Source: Campylobacteraceae bacterium (GTDB lineage Bacteria; Campylobacterota; Campylobacteria; Campylobacterales; Sulfurovaceae). From it: a DNA stretch of 34,951 nucleotides. How positions within the stretch are numbered: the first letter of the stretch is position 1; every line of letters begins with the position of its first letter. Made by a program: the position numbers and the translations under genes. Of the stretch, positions 7,966-16,442 are shown one piece after another. The stretch spans positions 1 through 34,951 of the forward strand of contig JAMOOP010000116.1 of NCBI GenBank assembly GCA_027065385.1. The letters run 5' to 3'. Under the pieces are notes generated by a model. The model was given only the letters and a program-made list of their open reading frames with translations. It did no database searches and was not told the DNA's origin.

Positions 7966-8481
7966 ATGCTTAAACAGAAATCGTTAATTTTAATATCTCT
8001 TATACTCTTTTTTACAAACTGCTCTTCTATTGTAAATAAAAATAGTGTAGCTTTACCTAAAGATAAAGTATATGCTATAAGCTCATTTTGGAACTATACA
8101 GAGACACCAATGGCAGGGCTTCGAGCTTCTGCTATTATAGATGGTGTTTTATCTAAAAAAAATATTAATACTATATCTTTAATTGGTGGAAGTGAAGAGA
8201 TAGAGAGTGCTAAAAATAAACAGAGTTTTATAGAAGAGAAAAAAGCAAAAGCTCTAGCTCTTGGTGCAACATATCTTATTATTGGTTCTGTTCAAGAGTG
8301 GAGATATAAAACAGGAATTGATGGTGAACCTGTTGTTAGTTTTACCTTAAAAGTAATAGATTTAAAAAGTAATAAAACTGTTTTTAGTGGAGTTGGAGCT
8401 AAAAGTGGTTGGGGACATAAATCTATAGGTGTTATAGCACAAGAGATAGCACAAGAGCTTATACCTCAATTTATCTTATAA
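7966..8481 (+). CDS. pelC: Pel exopolysaccharide outer-membrane lipoprotein PelC
   Basis: This 171-residue protein matches the length of Pseudomonas PelC (172). It has a signal peptide ending in a lipobox-like FTNC, with the acylated residue at Cys19. The middle ASAIIDGVLSKKNI...GATYLIIGSVQEWRYKTG and the late SGVGAKSGWG resemble the PelC fold, an alpha/beta domain that oligomerises under the outer membrane and guides cationic Pel towards PelB. The ATG has a good ribosome site (TTGGAG). It is the first recognisable pel gene and lies 15 bases before pelD. The assignment rests partly on the unbroken pel order that follows. Confidence 0.8.
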   Translation: MLKQKSLILISLILFFTNCSSIVNKNSVALPKDKVYAISSFWNYTETPMAGLRASAIIDGVLSKKNINTISLIGGSEEIESAKNKQSFIEEKKAKALALGATYLIIGSVQEWRYKTGIDGEPVVSFTLKVIDLKSNKTVFSGVGAKSGWGHKSIGVIAQEIAQELIPQFIL

Positions 8482-8496
8482 TTTAAATATACTATT

Positions 8497-9831
8497 ATGA
8501 CATTAGAAAGAAAATCACCTTTAATTCAAGCCTTTGAAGTTATTGCTATTACTATTATAATTAATATTATTGGATATTTTGTTGATGCCAAAGACCCACT
8601 TCTTATACACTATAACTTTAGCTTTTTAATCTTATGGTTGGCAATTATAACACTATTTTATGGGTTAACTATGGGGCTAATTATGTGGATAGTTTTTGCT
8701 ATAGTCTCCTCATTTTTATATATTGATGATAATATATTTATATTTACACTTTTAGAAAACCTATTTTTTGTATTTCTATTTGGTCTATTTTTCTCCAATC
8801 TGCATAATGAAGCCAATAAATTTAAAATAAAAACACAATATCTTCAACTTCGCCTAAAAGAGTTAACCAATGCCTTTTTTACTTTAAAGATTTCTCATGA
8901 TAAATTAGAGTCTATATATATTATTCAACCTGCATCAATTCGGTTTGTTATTTCTGAAATTTTAGAAGCTACTGAACATAATACACCTAAGCAGAGTGCA
9001 GAAAATACTCTAAAAATCTTAAAAAAATTCTTTGGTGTAAATTCGGCTAGTATATATAGGGTTAAAAGAAATCTATTGAGACAAGAGTTTGCATCTATTG
9101 GAGATATGGAAGAGAAGATAAGTAGTAGTGATAAACTTATTTATGAGAGCATAATACAAAAAAGAGCAATGTATTTAGATAATTTAGATGATAAAGAGCA
9201 GACAGAATATATATATGCTGTTCCATTTTTAGATAAAAGAGATAGTGTTGTAGCTATATTAATTATTAAAGATATTCCATTTCTATTTTATAATAAAGAT
9301 ACTATTTTAAAAATTAGTGTCTCATTTAACTATATATGGACAGAGTATAAAAAAAGAGCTTCACTTAAAAAAATAGAAGAGAAAAAAAATCTCTTAAGTA
9401 GTAAAAATAGTAAACAAGATATTATTGATTTTAAAATAGAAGTAGAGAGACTTACTAATATTTTAGATGGGTATAATATAGATAGTAGAATATACTCTAT
9501 CTATACAAAAAATAAATATCTAAATAAAGAGATAAAAGATTTTCTATATCAAAATGAGCTATTTGAGATTTTAGACCAATATATATCTATTAAGTGTGGT
9601 AATAATTATATTCACCTTATTTTATTTCCCTTTGTCTCTCTTCCTAGTCTTCACGCTACAGCTAAGAGCTTAGATGAAGAGTTAGACGAGATAGAGGGAA
9701 GACTTAGAGTAGAGATGTTAGAAGATGGATTAAAATATCATCTAAGTTCTAAGAACTTTGAGGGACTTAGAAAAAAACATATAAGTGTTAAAACTTTTCA
9801 TAATCTATTACAGGAGTATAGTTGTGTTTAA
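8497..9831 (+). CDS. pelD: Pel biosynthesis regulator PelD (TM-GAF-degenerate GGDEF)
   Basis: This 444-residue protein (Pseudomonas PelD has 455) has about four N-terminal transmembrane helices (residues 10-105), a helical linker, a GAF-like domain (about 150-290) and a C-terminal degenerate GGDEF-like domain (about 300-420). PelD activates the PelF/PelG synthase when it binds c-di-GMP at an RxxD I-site. Here the segment aligning with that site reads LDQY (359-362) and GGDEF is replaced by GNNY (368-371), so the canonical Arg and Asp are absent. It overlaps pelE by 8 bases. Domain order and position make PelD a firm call; whether it senses c-di-GMP is doubtful. Confidence 0.85.
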   Translation: MTLERKSPLIQAFEVIAITIIINIIGYFVDAKDPLLIHYNFSFLILWLAIITLFYGLTMGLIMWIVFAIVSSFLYIDDNIFIFTLLENLFFVFLFGLFFSNLHNEANKFKIKTQYLQLRLKELTNAFFTLKISHDKLESIYIIQPASIRFVISEILEATEHNTPKQSAENTLKILKKFFGVNSASIYRVKRNLLRQEFASIGDMEEKISSSDKLIYESIIQKRAMYLDNLDDKEQTEYIYAVPFLDKRDSVVAILIIKDIPFLFYNKDTILKISVSFNYIWTEYKKRASLKKIEEKKNLLSSKNSKQDIIDFKIEVERLTNILDGYNIDSRIYSIYTKNKYLNKEIKDFLYQNELFEILDQYISIKCGNNYIHLILFPFVSLPSLHATAKSLDEELDEIEGRLRVEMLEDGLKYHLSSKNFEGLRKKHISVKTFHNLLQEYSCV

Positions 9832-10804
9832 TGATTTAACTCTAAATTCACTTTTAAATAATATTTTTACTATATTAAAACATCAAAATAGTCCTGAAGA
9901 GCTTATATTACTACTAGTTGTTGAGGTACTATTTTGGACAACTCTCTCTATAGTTTTAATTATGTTTTTACCTAAAAAATATAGACCATTTAGAAAAGAT
10001 ATTTTTATATTTTTTACAGTTATTAATATTGGACTACTTTTTATAGGAGTGATTTTAACTCTAATTATGATTATCTTTGGCTTATCTTGGGCAACACATA
10101 GAGTTAGTCGTCCGCACTATGAAGCGATTAAACTTGAAGATGAAATTGCAAAGTTCCCAATAGTCTATAGTAAATTCCAAGAGGGAATATTGACTATGGA
10201 GGGTAAAAATAGAAATAGTATATCTAGTGATAATAAGATTAAATCTCTTAAAATCCTTTATGATAGTAATGCACAGGGAAATATTGGAAAAATAAAAAAA
10301 TTTTTATCTGATAATTCAGATGAGACTAGACTATACGCATTTGCATTAGTATCTACATTTGAAAAAAAGTTAAATGATAGAATAACAGAGTTACAAGAGA
10401 AAATTAACAGTACAGATAAAGAAGATATAAAAAATTTTGAAAAGTATAACTTTGAATTAGCAAATACATATTGGCAGTTTATTTTTCATGGTGTAGCAGA
10501 TGAGCAATTACTAGGTTTTTATACACAAAAAATAGAAAATATACTTAAAAATATTGAACATCAACCAAATGCTTATATTCTATTGGGGAAAATTCATCTT
10601 ATAAATCATAAATATATGTTTGCAGAAGATGCCTTTTTTACAGCTATTAAATTGGGTATTCCTAAAAAAGCAATGGCTACCTTTTTGGCAGAGGTTAAGT
10701 TTGGTAAAAGAGAGTATAACAGAGTAGCTCCATATATTTTACCTGACCAATTTAATTTAGATTTGAGATTAAAACCTCTTATAGATATGTGGATACGAAC
10801 ATGA
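9824..10804 (+). CDS. pelE: Pel inner-membrane complex protein PelE (TM plus TPR)
   Basis: I place the start at GTG 9824, seven bases after a GGAG site (9813-9816) and overlapping the pelD stop; a longer frame from 9785 lacks such a site. The 326-residue product equals Pseudomonas PelE (329) in size. Two hydrophobic segments (about 28-47 and 59-87) are followed by a helical region with TPR-like character (for example AYILLGKIHLINHKYMFAEDAF). PelE bridges PelD and the glycosyltransferase PelF in the synthase complex. Its stop overlaps the pelF start as ATGA (10801-10804). Confidence 0.8.
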   Translation: MFNDLTLNSLLNNIFTILKHQNSPEELILLLVVEVLFWTTLSIVLIMFLPKKYRPFRKDIFIFFTVINIGLLFIGVILTLIMIIFGLSWATHRVSRPHYEAIKLEDEIAKFPIVYSKFQEGILTMEGKNRNSISSDNKIKSLKILYDSNAQGNIGKIKKFLSDNSDETRLYAFALVSTFEKKLNDRITELQEKINSTDKEDIKNFEKYNFELANTYWQFIFHGVADEQLLGFYTQKIENILKNIEHQPNAYILLGKIHLINHKYMFAEDAFFTAIKLGIPKKAMATFLAEVKFGKREYNRVAPYILPDQFNLDLRLKPLIDMWIRT

Positions 10805-12327
10805 AAATAGTATTTGACAAAGGCGAACCAGATATAATGATACCTTGTGAGGGTACATTTCCTTATGTAAGAGGTGGAGTATCTTCATGGATAGCACAAC
10901 TTATTACAGGAATACCCCAGTATAAATTTGGCATAGTATTTATAGGAAGTAAAAGAGAGGAGTATTCAGATAAACCACTATATCCTCTTAACGATAATTT
11001 AGTCTTTATGATAGAGACTTTTATGTTTGATGAAGACCAAAAACCACCAATTAGGCAGATAGATGGTAATCCTGAAGATTTTGAAGTTGTAGAGGAGTTA
11101 TATAGATGGTTTAGAGATAAAAATAGTATGATGCCTTTTCCTGAAGAGATAAAAAACTTAGATTTCTATTTAAATAAGGTAAATGAATCAATCTTTTTAT
11201 ATAGTAGAGAGTCTTGGTATTTTACTACCAATAAAAATAGTGAAAATTGTGGCGAAATTCCATTTTTAGACTACTTTTGGTCTGTAAGAAGTATTCTTAT
11301 TCCTGTTTGGAAAATGGCTAAATTAGCTAAAAAGATAGCTCATAGAGGTAAAATTATACACTCACCATCAACTGGTTACTCTGGATTTCTATCTACACTT
11401 ATCTCTAACCATACAGGCAAACCATTTATTTTAACAGAGCATGGTATCTATACAAAAGAGAGAAAAATTGACCTCATCTCTAGCTCTATGACTCTATATC
11501 AGAAAGTTGCACTATTTAAAGAGTCTGCTGAAGATAACTATATCCAAGGTATGTGGGTTAGATTTTTTGAAGGAATTGGAAAAATGAGTTATGATAGAGC
11601 AAACCCTATTCTTTCACTTTTTGGTGTAGCAAAAGAGACACAGATAGCCTATGGAGCTAATCCTGATATATGTAGTGTTATTCCAAATGGTGTGGATATT
11701 AAAAAACTAGGAGCAACTCTAAAAAATAGACCAAAAGGTGTACCACAAGTTATCACTTTAATTGGTAGAGTTGTATCTATTAAAGATATAAAGACATTTA
11801 TTAGAGCTATTAGGGTTACAGCCAATGTTATTCCAGAAGTGGAAGCGTGGATAGTAGGGCCAGATGATGAAGAGAAAGAGTATGCACAAGAGTGTAGAGA
11901 CCTTATTGATATACTTAATGTAAAGAAAAATATTAAATTTTTAGGATTTCAAAATATTGTTGATATTTTGCCAAAGAGTGGAATATTAACTTTAACTTCA
12001 ATTAGTGAGGGTATGCCACTTGTAACACTAGAGGGTTTTGCAGCTGGTGTTCCTTGTGTTAGTACAGATGTTGGCTCATGTAAAGAGCTAATATATGGAG
12101 GAGAAGACCCAAGAGATAAGGCTTTAGGAAAAGCTGGTGTTGTTTGTGAAATAGCAAATGTTAAACAGTTAGCAGATGGATATATAGGTCTTTTAACAGA
12201 TGAAAAAAGATGGCTACAGGCACAAGAGACAGCTATTAAAAGAGTTAATATGTTCTATACACAAGATATTTTTTTAAATAACTATAAAAAAGTATATGAA
12301 GATATATTTAAAAAGATAGAGGGCTAA
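10801..12327 (+). CDS. pelF: Pel glycosyltransferase PelF (GT4)
   Basis: The product from ATG 10801 is 508 residues, essentially the size of Pseudomonas PelF (507). The N-terminal CEGTFPYVRGGVSSWIAQL is the PelF hallmark. The GT-B C-domain carries IGRVVSIKDIKTFIRA and the EX7E motif (EGMPLVTLE), typical of retaining GT4 enzymes that bind UDP-sugars. PelF is a cytosolic enzyme that polymerises Pel, in Pseudomonas a GalNAc/GlcNAc-containing chain, at the membrane with PelG. The ATG overlaps the pelE stop by 4 bases; an in-frame GTG at 10789 is a less likely start. pelG follows after one base. Confidence 0.93.
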   Translation: MKIVFDKGEPDIMIPCEGTFPYVRGGVSSWIAQLITGIPQYKFGIVFIGSKREEYSDKPLYPLNDNLVFMIETFMFDEDQKPPIRQIDGNPEDFEVVEELYRWFRDKNSMMPFPEEIKNLDFYLNKVNESIFLYSRESWYFTTNKNSENCGEIPFLDYFWSVRSILIPVWKMAKLAKKIAHRGKIIHSPSTGYSGFLSTLISNHTGKPFILTEHGIYTKERKIDLISSSMTLYQKVALFKESAEDNYIQGMWVRFFEGIGKMSYDRANPILSLFGVAKETQIAYGANPDICSVIPNGVDIKKLGATLKNRPKGVPQVITLIGRVVSIKDIKTFIRAIRVTANVIPEVEAWIVGPDDEEKEYAQECRDLIDILNVKKNIKFLGFQNIVDILPKSGILTLTSISEGMPLVTLEGFAAGVPCVSTDVGSCKELIYGGEDPRDKALGKAGVVCEIANVKQLADGYIGLLTDEKRWLQAQETAIKRVNMFYTQDIFLNNYKKVYEDIFKKIEG

Positions 12328-12328
12328 T

Positions 12329-13729
12329 ATGGCAGGAATTGGTTTTCAATTAAAAAAAATTCTTGAAGAGAGATCTTTAACTTCTATATTAAAAACTTTT
12401 GGATATTCGGCAGTTTTAAGTAGTGGACCTTGGGTTATATCAATGATTATAATTCTTGGGATTGGACTTACTAATATATATTTTTTTCATACAAAAGACC
12501 AAGATGATATAATGTTAAAGGCTTCTGTTACCTATGTTTCAGCCTTAGCATTAAGTTCTATATATACAGGTTTTTTACAGCTTCCATTTACTAGATTTGT
12601 AGCTGATAGAATGTATGAAAAGAGATACTATTTAGTTTTGCCTAACTTTTTAGGAACTATTATTATAACTATTGGTATTGGCTCTATTTTAGCATCTCTT
12701 TTGGCTATTATTATATTCAACTCTCAAAGCAACTTTTTTATTCTACTCTATATTACTCTATTTGTAGTTTTAAGTTGTGTTTGGGTTGCTAATATTTTAG
12801 CAGCTAGTCTGAAATTATATAAGTTAGTTATTCTATTCTATCTTCTTGGATATATATCTATTTATATCTGTTCCATATTTTTAAGAGAGTATCAGATTAT
12901 TGGTCTGCTTATATCTTTTATTATAGGAAATAGTATTCTTTTTATTTTGCTATTTTTAGGAATTATATATTTTTATCCATCATCGAATAAAAATAATAAG
13001 AGATTTATTAGATTTGATATGTTTAAACAAAACTATGGAAAGTTCTATTGGAAACTTGGTTGGTCTGGAATGTTATATAATATCTCTATTTGGATAGATA
13101 AAGTTATATTTTGGTTTAGTCCGATAGTTGGGTATGCTGTTATTGATAATCTTCACGCATCTATGGTTTATGATTTTCCTATATTTTTAGCATATTTATC
13201 TATTATCCCAGGTATGGCTATATTTTTCTTTAGATTAGAGGCCGATTTTGCCGAGTCTTATGCAAACTTCTATAGAGCTATTAATAAACATGGAACACTT
13301 GAACAGATAAAAAGTTATAAACAAGATATGATAGATGGAGTAAAAAGAAGTATTCAAGAGGTTCTATTTGTACAAGGAATGTTTAATATTTTACTATTTC
13401 TTAGTGCAGAGGAGCTTTTTAAACTTTTTATGTTGCCAAAACTATATTTACCACTTTTTTATGTTGATGTTATTGGTGTTCAATTACAGCTTGGCTTTAT
13501 GTCTATTTTAGCTTACCTTTACTATCTTGATAGACAAAAAGAGGCATTAATATATACACTTTTATTTGTTATACTAAATGCACTACTTACTTGGATAAGT
13601 ATTCAACTTGGACCATATTTTTATGGATATGGATTTAGTATTGCCTTGCTTATACTTTTTGTAGCAAGTATTAATACACTAAATAATATTTTACGGGAGT
13701 TAGATTATCAAACCTTTATGTTGCAATAG
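12329..13729 (+). CDS. pelG: Pel inner-membrane transporter PelG
   Basis: This 466-residue polytopic protein has about 11-12 predicted helices and begins AGIGFQLKKILEERSL, closely matching the conserved PelG N-terminus. PelG belongs to the MOP flippase-like families and translocates the growing Pel chain together with PelF. The length matches Pseudomonas PelG (about 456). It starts one base after the pelF stop. Its 3' end overlaps the apparent beginning of pelA by about 26 bases, in a different frame. Confidence 0.93.
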   Translation: MAGIGFQLKKILEERSLTSILKTFGYSAVLSSGPWVISMIIILGIGLTNIYFFHTKDQDDIMLKASVTYVSALALSSIYTGFLQLPFTRFVADRMYEKRYYLVLPNFLGTIIITIGIGSILASLLAIIIFNSQSNFFILLYITLFVVLSCVWVANILAASLKLYKLVILFYLLGYISIYICSIFLREYQIIGLLISFIIGNSILFILLFLGIIYFYPSSNKNNKRFIRFDMFKQNYGKFYWKLGWSGMLYNISIWIDKVIFWFSPIVGYAVIDNLHASMVYDFPIFLAYLSIIPGMAIFFFRLEADFAESYANFYRAINKHGTLEQIKSYKQDMIDGVKRSIQEVLFVQGMFNILLFLSAEELFKLFMLPKLYLPLFYVDVIGVQLQLGFMSILAYLYYLDRQKEALIYTLLFVILNALLTWISIQLGPYFYGYGFSIALLILFVASINTLNNILRELDYQTFMLQ

Positions 13730-16442
13730 AATAGTACTTTTTTTAACACTACTGTTTTCACACTTAATAGCAGATGAGAGATACGCATTTATATATAGTA
13801 AAAATATAGATGATACATTTATAAATTTTTACGATAAAGTTGTGGTAGAGGCTGATGCTATTGATAATATATATGCCATTCGTTATCCTGAAAAGATGGT
13901 TGCTTATGTAAGTTTAGGAGAGATAGAGCCTTGGAGAGAGAGTAAAACAAAATATAAAAAGTCATGGATAATATCTAAAAACAGAACATGGAACTCACTT
14001 GTAGCTGATTTAAGTAAAGAGGAGTATCAAAATTTTCTATTTGAAAGAATTGCCTTACTTTATAAAAAGGGTTATAAAAACTTCTTTTTAGATACCATGG
14101 ACTCCTATCATGTAACAGCTAAAGATAAAAATCTTTTTAATAGACAGCAAGATGGTATTATTGAGTTTATACATAAGTTTCGTAAAAAATATCCAAAATC
14201 TAAAATTATTCTAAATCGTGGATTTGAACTTTTAGATAGAATACATAGTGATATAGATGCAATAGTAGCTGAGTCTTTAATATCAAGATATAATCACAAT
14301 AAAAAAGAGTATATAAAAGTACCTAAAAAAGATAGAGAGTGGCTTTTAGGAGAGTTTAAAAAGGCTAAAGAGTATAATTTAGATGTCATCTCAATAGACT
14401 ATAGCAGTGGCAGTACAAAAGAGCGACAAAAGATAGCCAAAAAGATAAGAGCTTTAGGAGTTATACCTTATGTTACAGATGGACTACTTCAAGACCAAGG
14501 GGAGTGTGATATTACTAGGGTTAGAAGAGATATTCTTATTCTTTTTAACCGTGCTATGTTTAAAGATAAAAATGAGGTATATTCAGATGTTCACTTAATA
14601 ACATCTATGCCTATAGAGCATTTTGGATATATTCCAATCCTTTATGATATATCAGAAAAAGAGCTACCAGAGAGGGTAGAAGATAGATACCATGCAGTAG
14701 TGATTTGGAGTGATGGAAAGACAAAAAATGATAAAAAAATCTATAATTGGAGTAGAGAGCAGATAAAAAGAGGGATAAAGATACTTTTTTTAAAAAACTT
14801 TGTCTTTACTCCTACAGAGCAGAGATTAAAAACATTTGGTTTAAAAAGAGAGAAAAATTTAAATAGTATATTAGATAAAGTAAAAGTAATATATCATAAA
14901 CCATATAAACCATATGAGATAAAAGCATCTATAGAGTATGAAGATAAGCTATTAACAGGAAAAAGATTAAAGCCAATATTGACAGTCAAATTTAAAAATG
15001 GTCAAAAAAACATCCCAATAGCAATCACTCCTTGGGGTGGATATGCTTGGGCAGACTCTTTTCTATTAAGTATTGGAAATGAAGCCTTTTGGACTATTGA
15101 TGCTTTTAAATTTTTTAAAGATACTCTTAGATTAGATAATACTCTTGTGCCTGACCCAACAACGGAGGCTGGTAGAAGAGAGTTATTTGTTCATATTGAT
15201 GGAGACGGATTTGTAGAGAGAGTTAGAACCAATACAGAAAAATTATCACCAGAAACACTTATTGAGTATATTTATAAAAAATACCATATACCACAAAGCG
15301 TATCTATTATTCAAGGTGAGGTTGATACTATTGGAATGTTTCCAAAACTTAGTCCAAAAATGAAAAAAATAGCAAAAAAATTATATGCTATTCCATGGAT
15401 TGAACCTGCAAGTCATAGCTTCTCACACCCATTCTTTTGGAATAAGGTAATACAACCTAAAAACTCTTCTCCCAAAGCAGGAAAAGATTACCATTTAGCA
15501 ATTCCAGATTATCACTTTTCTTTAAAGCAAGAGACAGTAGGAAGTATAAAATTTGCACAATCATTTGCTCCTAAATATAAACAGAAAGATAAAGTTCTAT
15601 TTTGGAGTGGAGATTGTCTTCCACCTAAATCGGTACTATCTTTTATTGAAAAAAATGGAATAATAGCTATGAACGGAGGAGATACAACAATAGATAAAGA
15701 GTATCCTCTTCTAAGCCATATAGCACCTTTTGGACTTCAAAGAGATGAGTACTGGCAAATATATACAGCACAGCAAAATGAAAATATATTTACAAATGAG
15801 TGGACAGGTCCATTTTGGGGATTTAGACATGTTATAGAGACATTTAAACTTACAGAAAAGCCTAGAAGATTAAAAGCTATTAATATATATTATCACCTCT
15901 ATTCAGGTTCAAGAGTTGCCTCTCTTAAAGCACTAGATGAGGTTTATGCTTGGGCTGTAAAGCAAAAAACTTCAAAAATATTCGCTTCTCAATATATTAA
16001 AAAAGTTAAAGATTTCTACCACACATCTATTGCAAAGATAGCAAAAAATAGATACGAGATTAGAAATAGTGGATATTTGCGTACAGTAAGAGTTAATAAA
16101 AGAGTAAAAGTTAATATAAAAAATTCTGTAGGAGTTGCAGGGTTTAATTATGAGGGAGATAGAACCTATATTACGCTAGATAGAAGAGATAATCATATTA
16201 TAGAACTTACAAATAGAGTTATTAAAATTCCATATCTTATAGACTCAAACGGTTGGGTAGAAGAGTACTCTAATAATAGGTTTACATTAAAATCAAATAT
16301 GCCAATAGAGGCAAATTTTTATCTTCCAAAATCGTGTACTCTAAAACCAATAAAAGGTATAGTTAGTGTAAAGAAGAGAACCACTCTATCTATATCTTCA
16401 AAAGATAGGAAAGGAGCTACTATTGAGTTTAAGTGTAAATAA
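13704..16442 (+). CDS. pelA: Pel polysaccharide hydrolase/deacetylase PelA
   Basis: PelA is a periplasmic two-activity enzyme. It has an N-terminal GH114-type hydrolase domain, with acidic residues in FLDTMDSY and VAESL at spacing like that of Pseudomonas Asp160/Glu218. A polysaccharide deacetylase domain follows, with the HIDGDG Asp pair and SHSFSHP (His-x3-His) as metal ligands, then a C-terminal beta-rich part. The first ATG/GTG/TTG in frame is GTG 13842, which would remove a clear signal peptide (IVLFLTLLFSHLIA then DERYAF). The open frame extends to the stop at 13701-13703, so the likely start is a rare ATT (13704) or ATC (13707) behind GGGAG at 13695-13699, giving about 912 residues. 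Both active sites look intact. Confidence 0.85.
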   Translation: MIKPLCCNRIVLFLTLLFSHLIADERYAFIYSKNIDDTFINFYDKVVVEADAIDNIYAIRYPEKMVAYVSLGEIEPWRESKTKYKKSWIISKNRTWNSLVADLSKEEYQNFLFERIALLYKKGYKNFFLDTMDSYHVTAKDKNLFNRQQDGIIEFIHKFRKKYPKSKIILNRGFELLDRIHSDIDAIVAESLISRYNHNKKEYIKVPKKDREWLLGEFKKAKEYNLDVISIDYSSGSTKERQKIAKKIRALGVIPYVTDGLLQDQGECDITRVRRDILILFNRAMFKDKNEVYSDVHLITSMPIEHFGYIPILYDISEKELPERVEDRYHAVVIWSDGKTKNDKKIYNWSREQIKRGIKILFLKNFVFTPTEQRLKTFGLKREKNLNSILDKVKVIYHKPYKPYEIKASIEYEDKLLTGKRLKPILTVKFKNGQKNIPIAITPWGGYAWADSFLLSIGNEAFWTIDAFKFFKDTLRLDNTLVPDPTTEAGRRELFVHIDGDGFVERVRTNTEKLSPETLIEYIYKKYHIPQSVSIIQGEVDTIGMFPKLSPKMKKIAKKLYAIPWIEPASHSFSHPFFWNKVIQPKNSSPKAGKDYHLAIPDYHFSLKQETVGSIKFAQSFAPKYKQKDKVLFWSGDCLPPKSVLSFIEKNGIIAMNGGDTTIDKEYPLLSHIAPFGLQRDEYWQIYTAQQNENIFTNEWTGPFWGFRHVIETFKLTEKPRRLKAINIYYHLYSGSRVASLKALDEVYAWAVKQKTSKIFASQYIKKVKDFYHTSIAKIAKNRYEIRNSGYLRTVRVNKRVKVNIKNSVGVAGFNYEGDRTYITLDRRDNHIIELTNRVIKIPYLIDSNGWVEEYSNNRFTLKSNMPIEANFYLPKSCTLKPIKGIVSVKKRTTLSISSKDRKGATIEFKCK

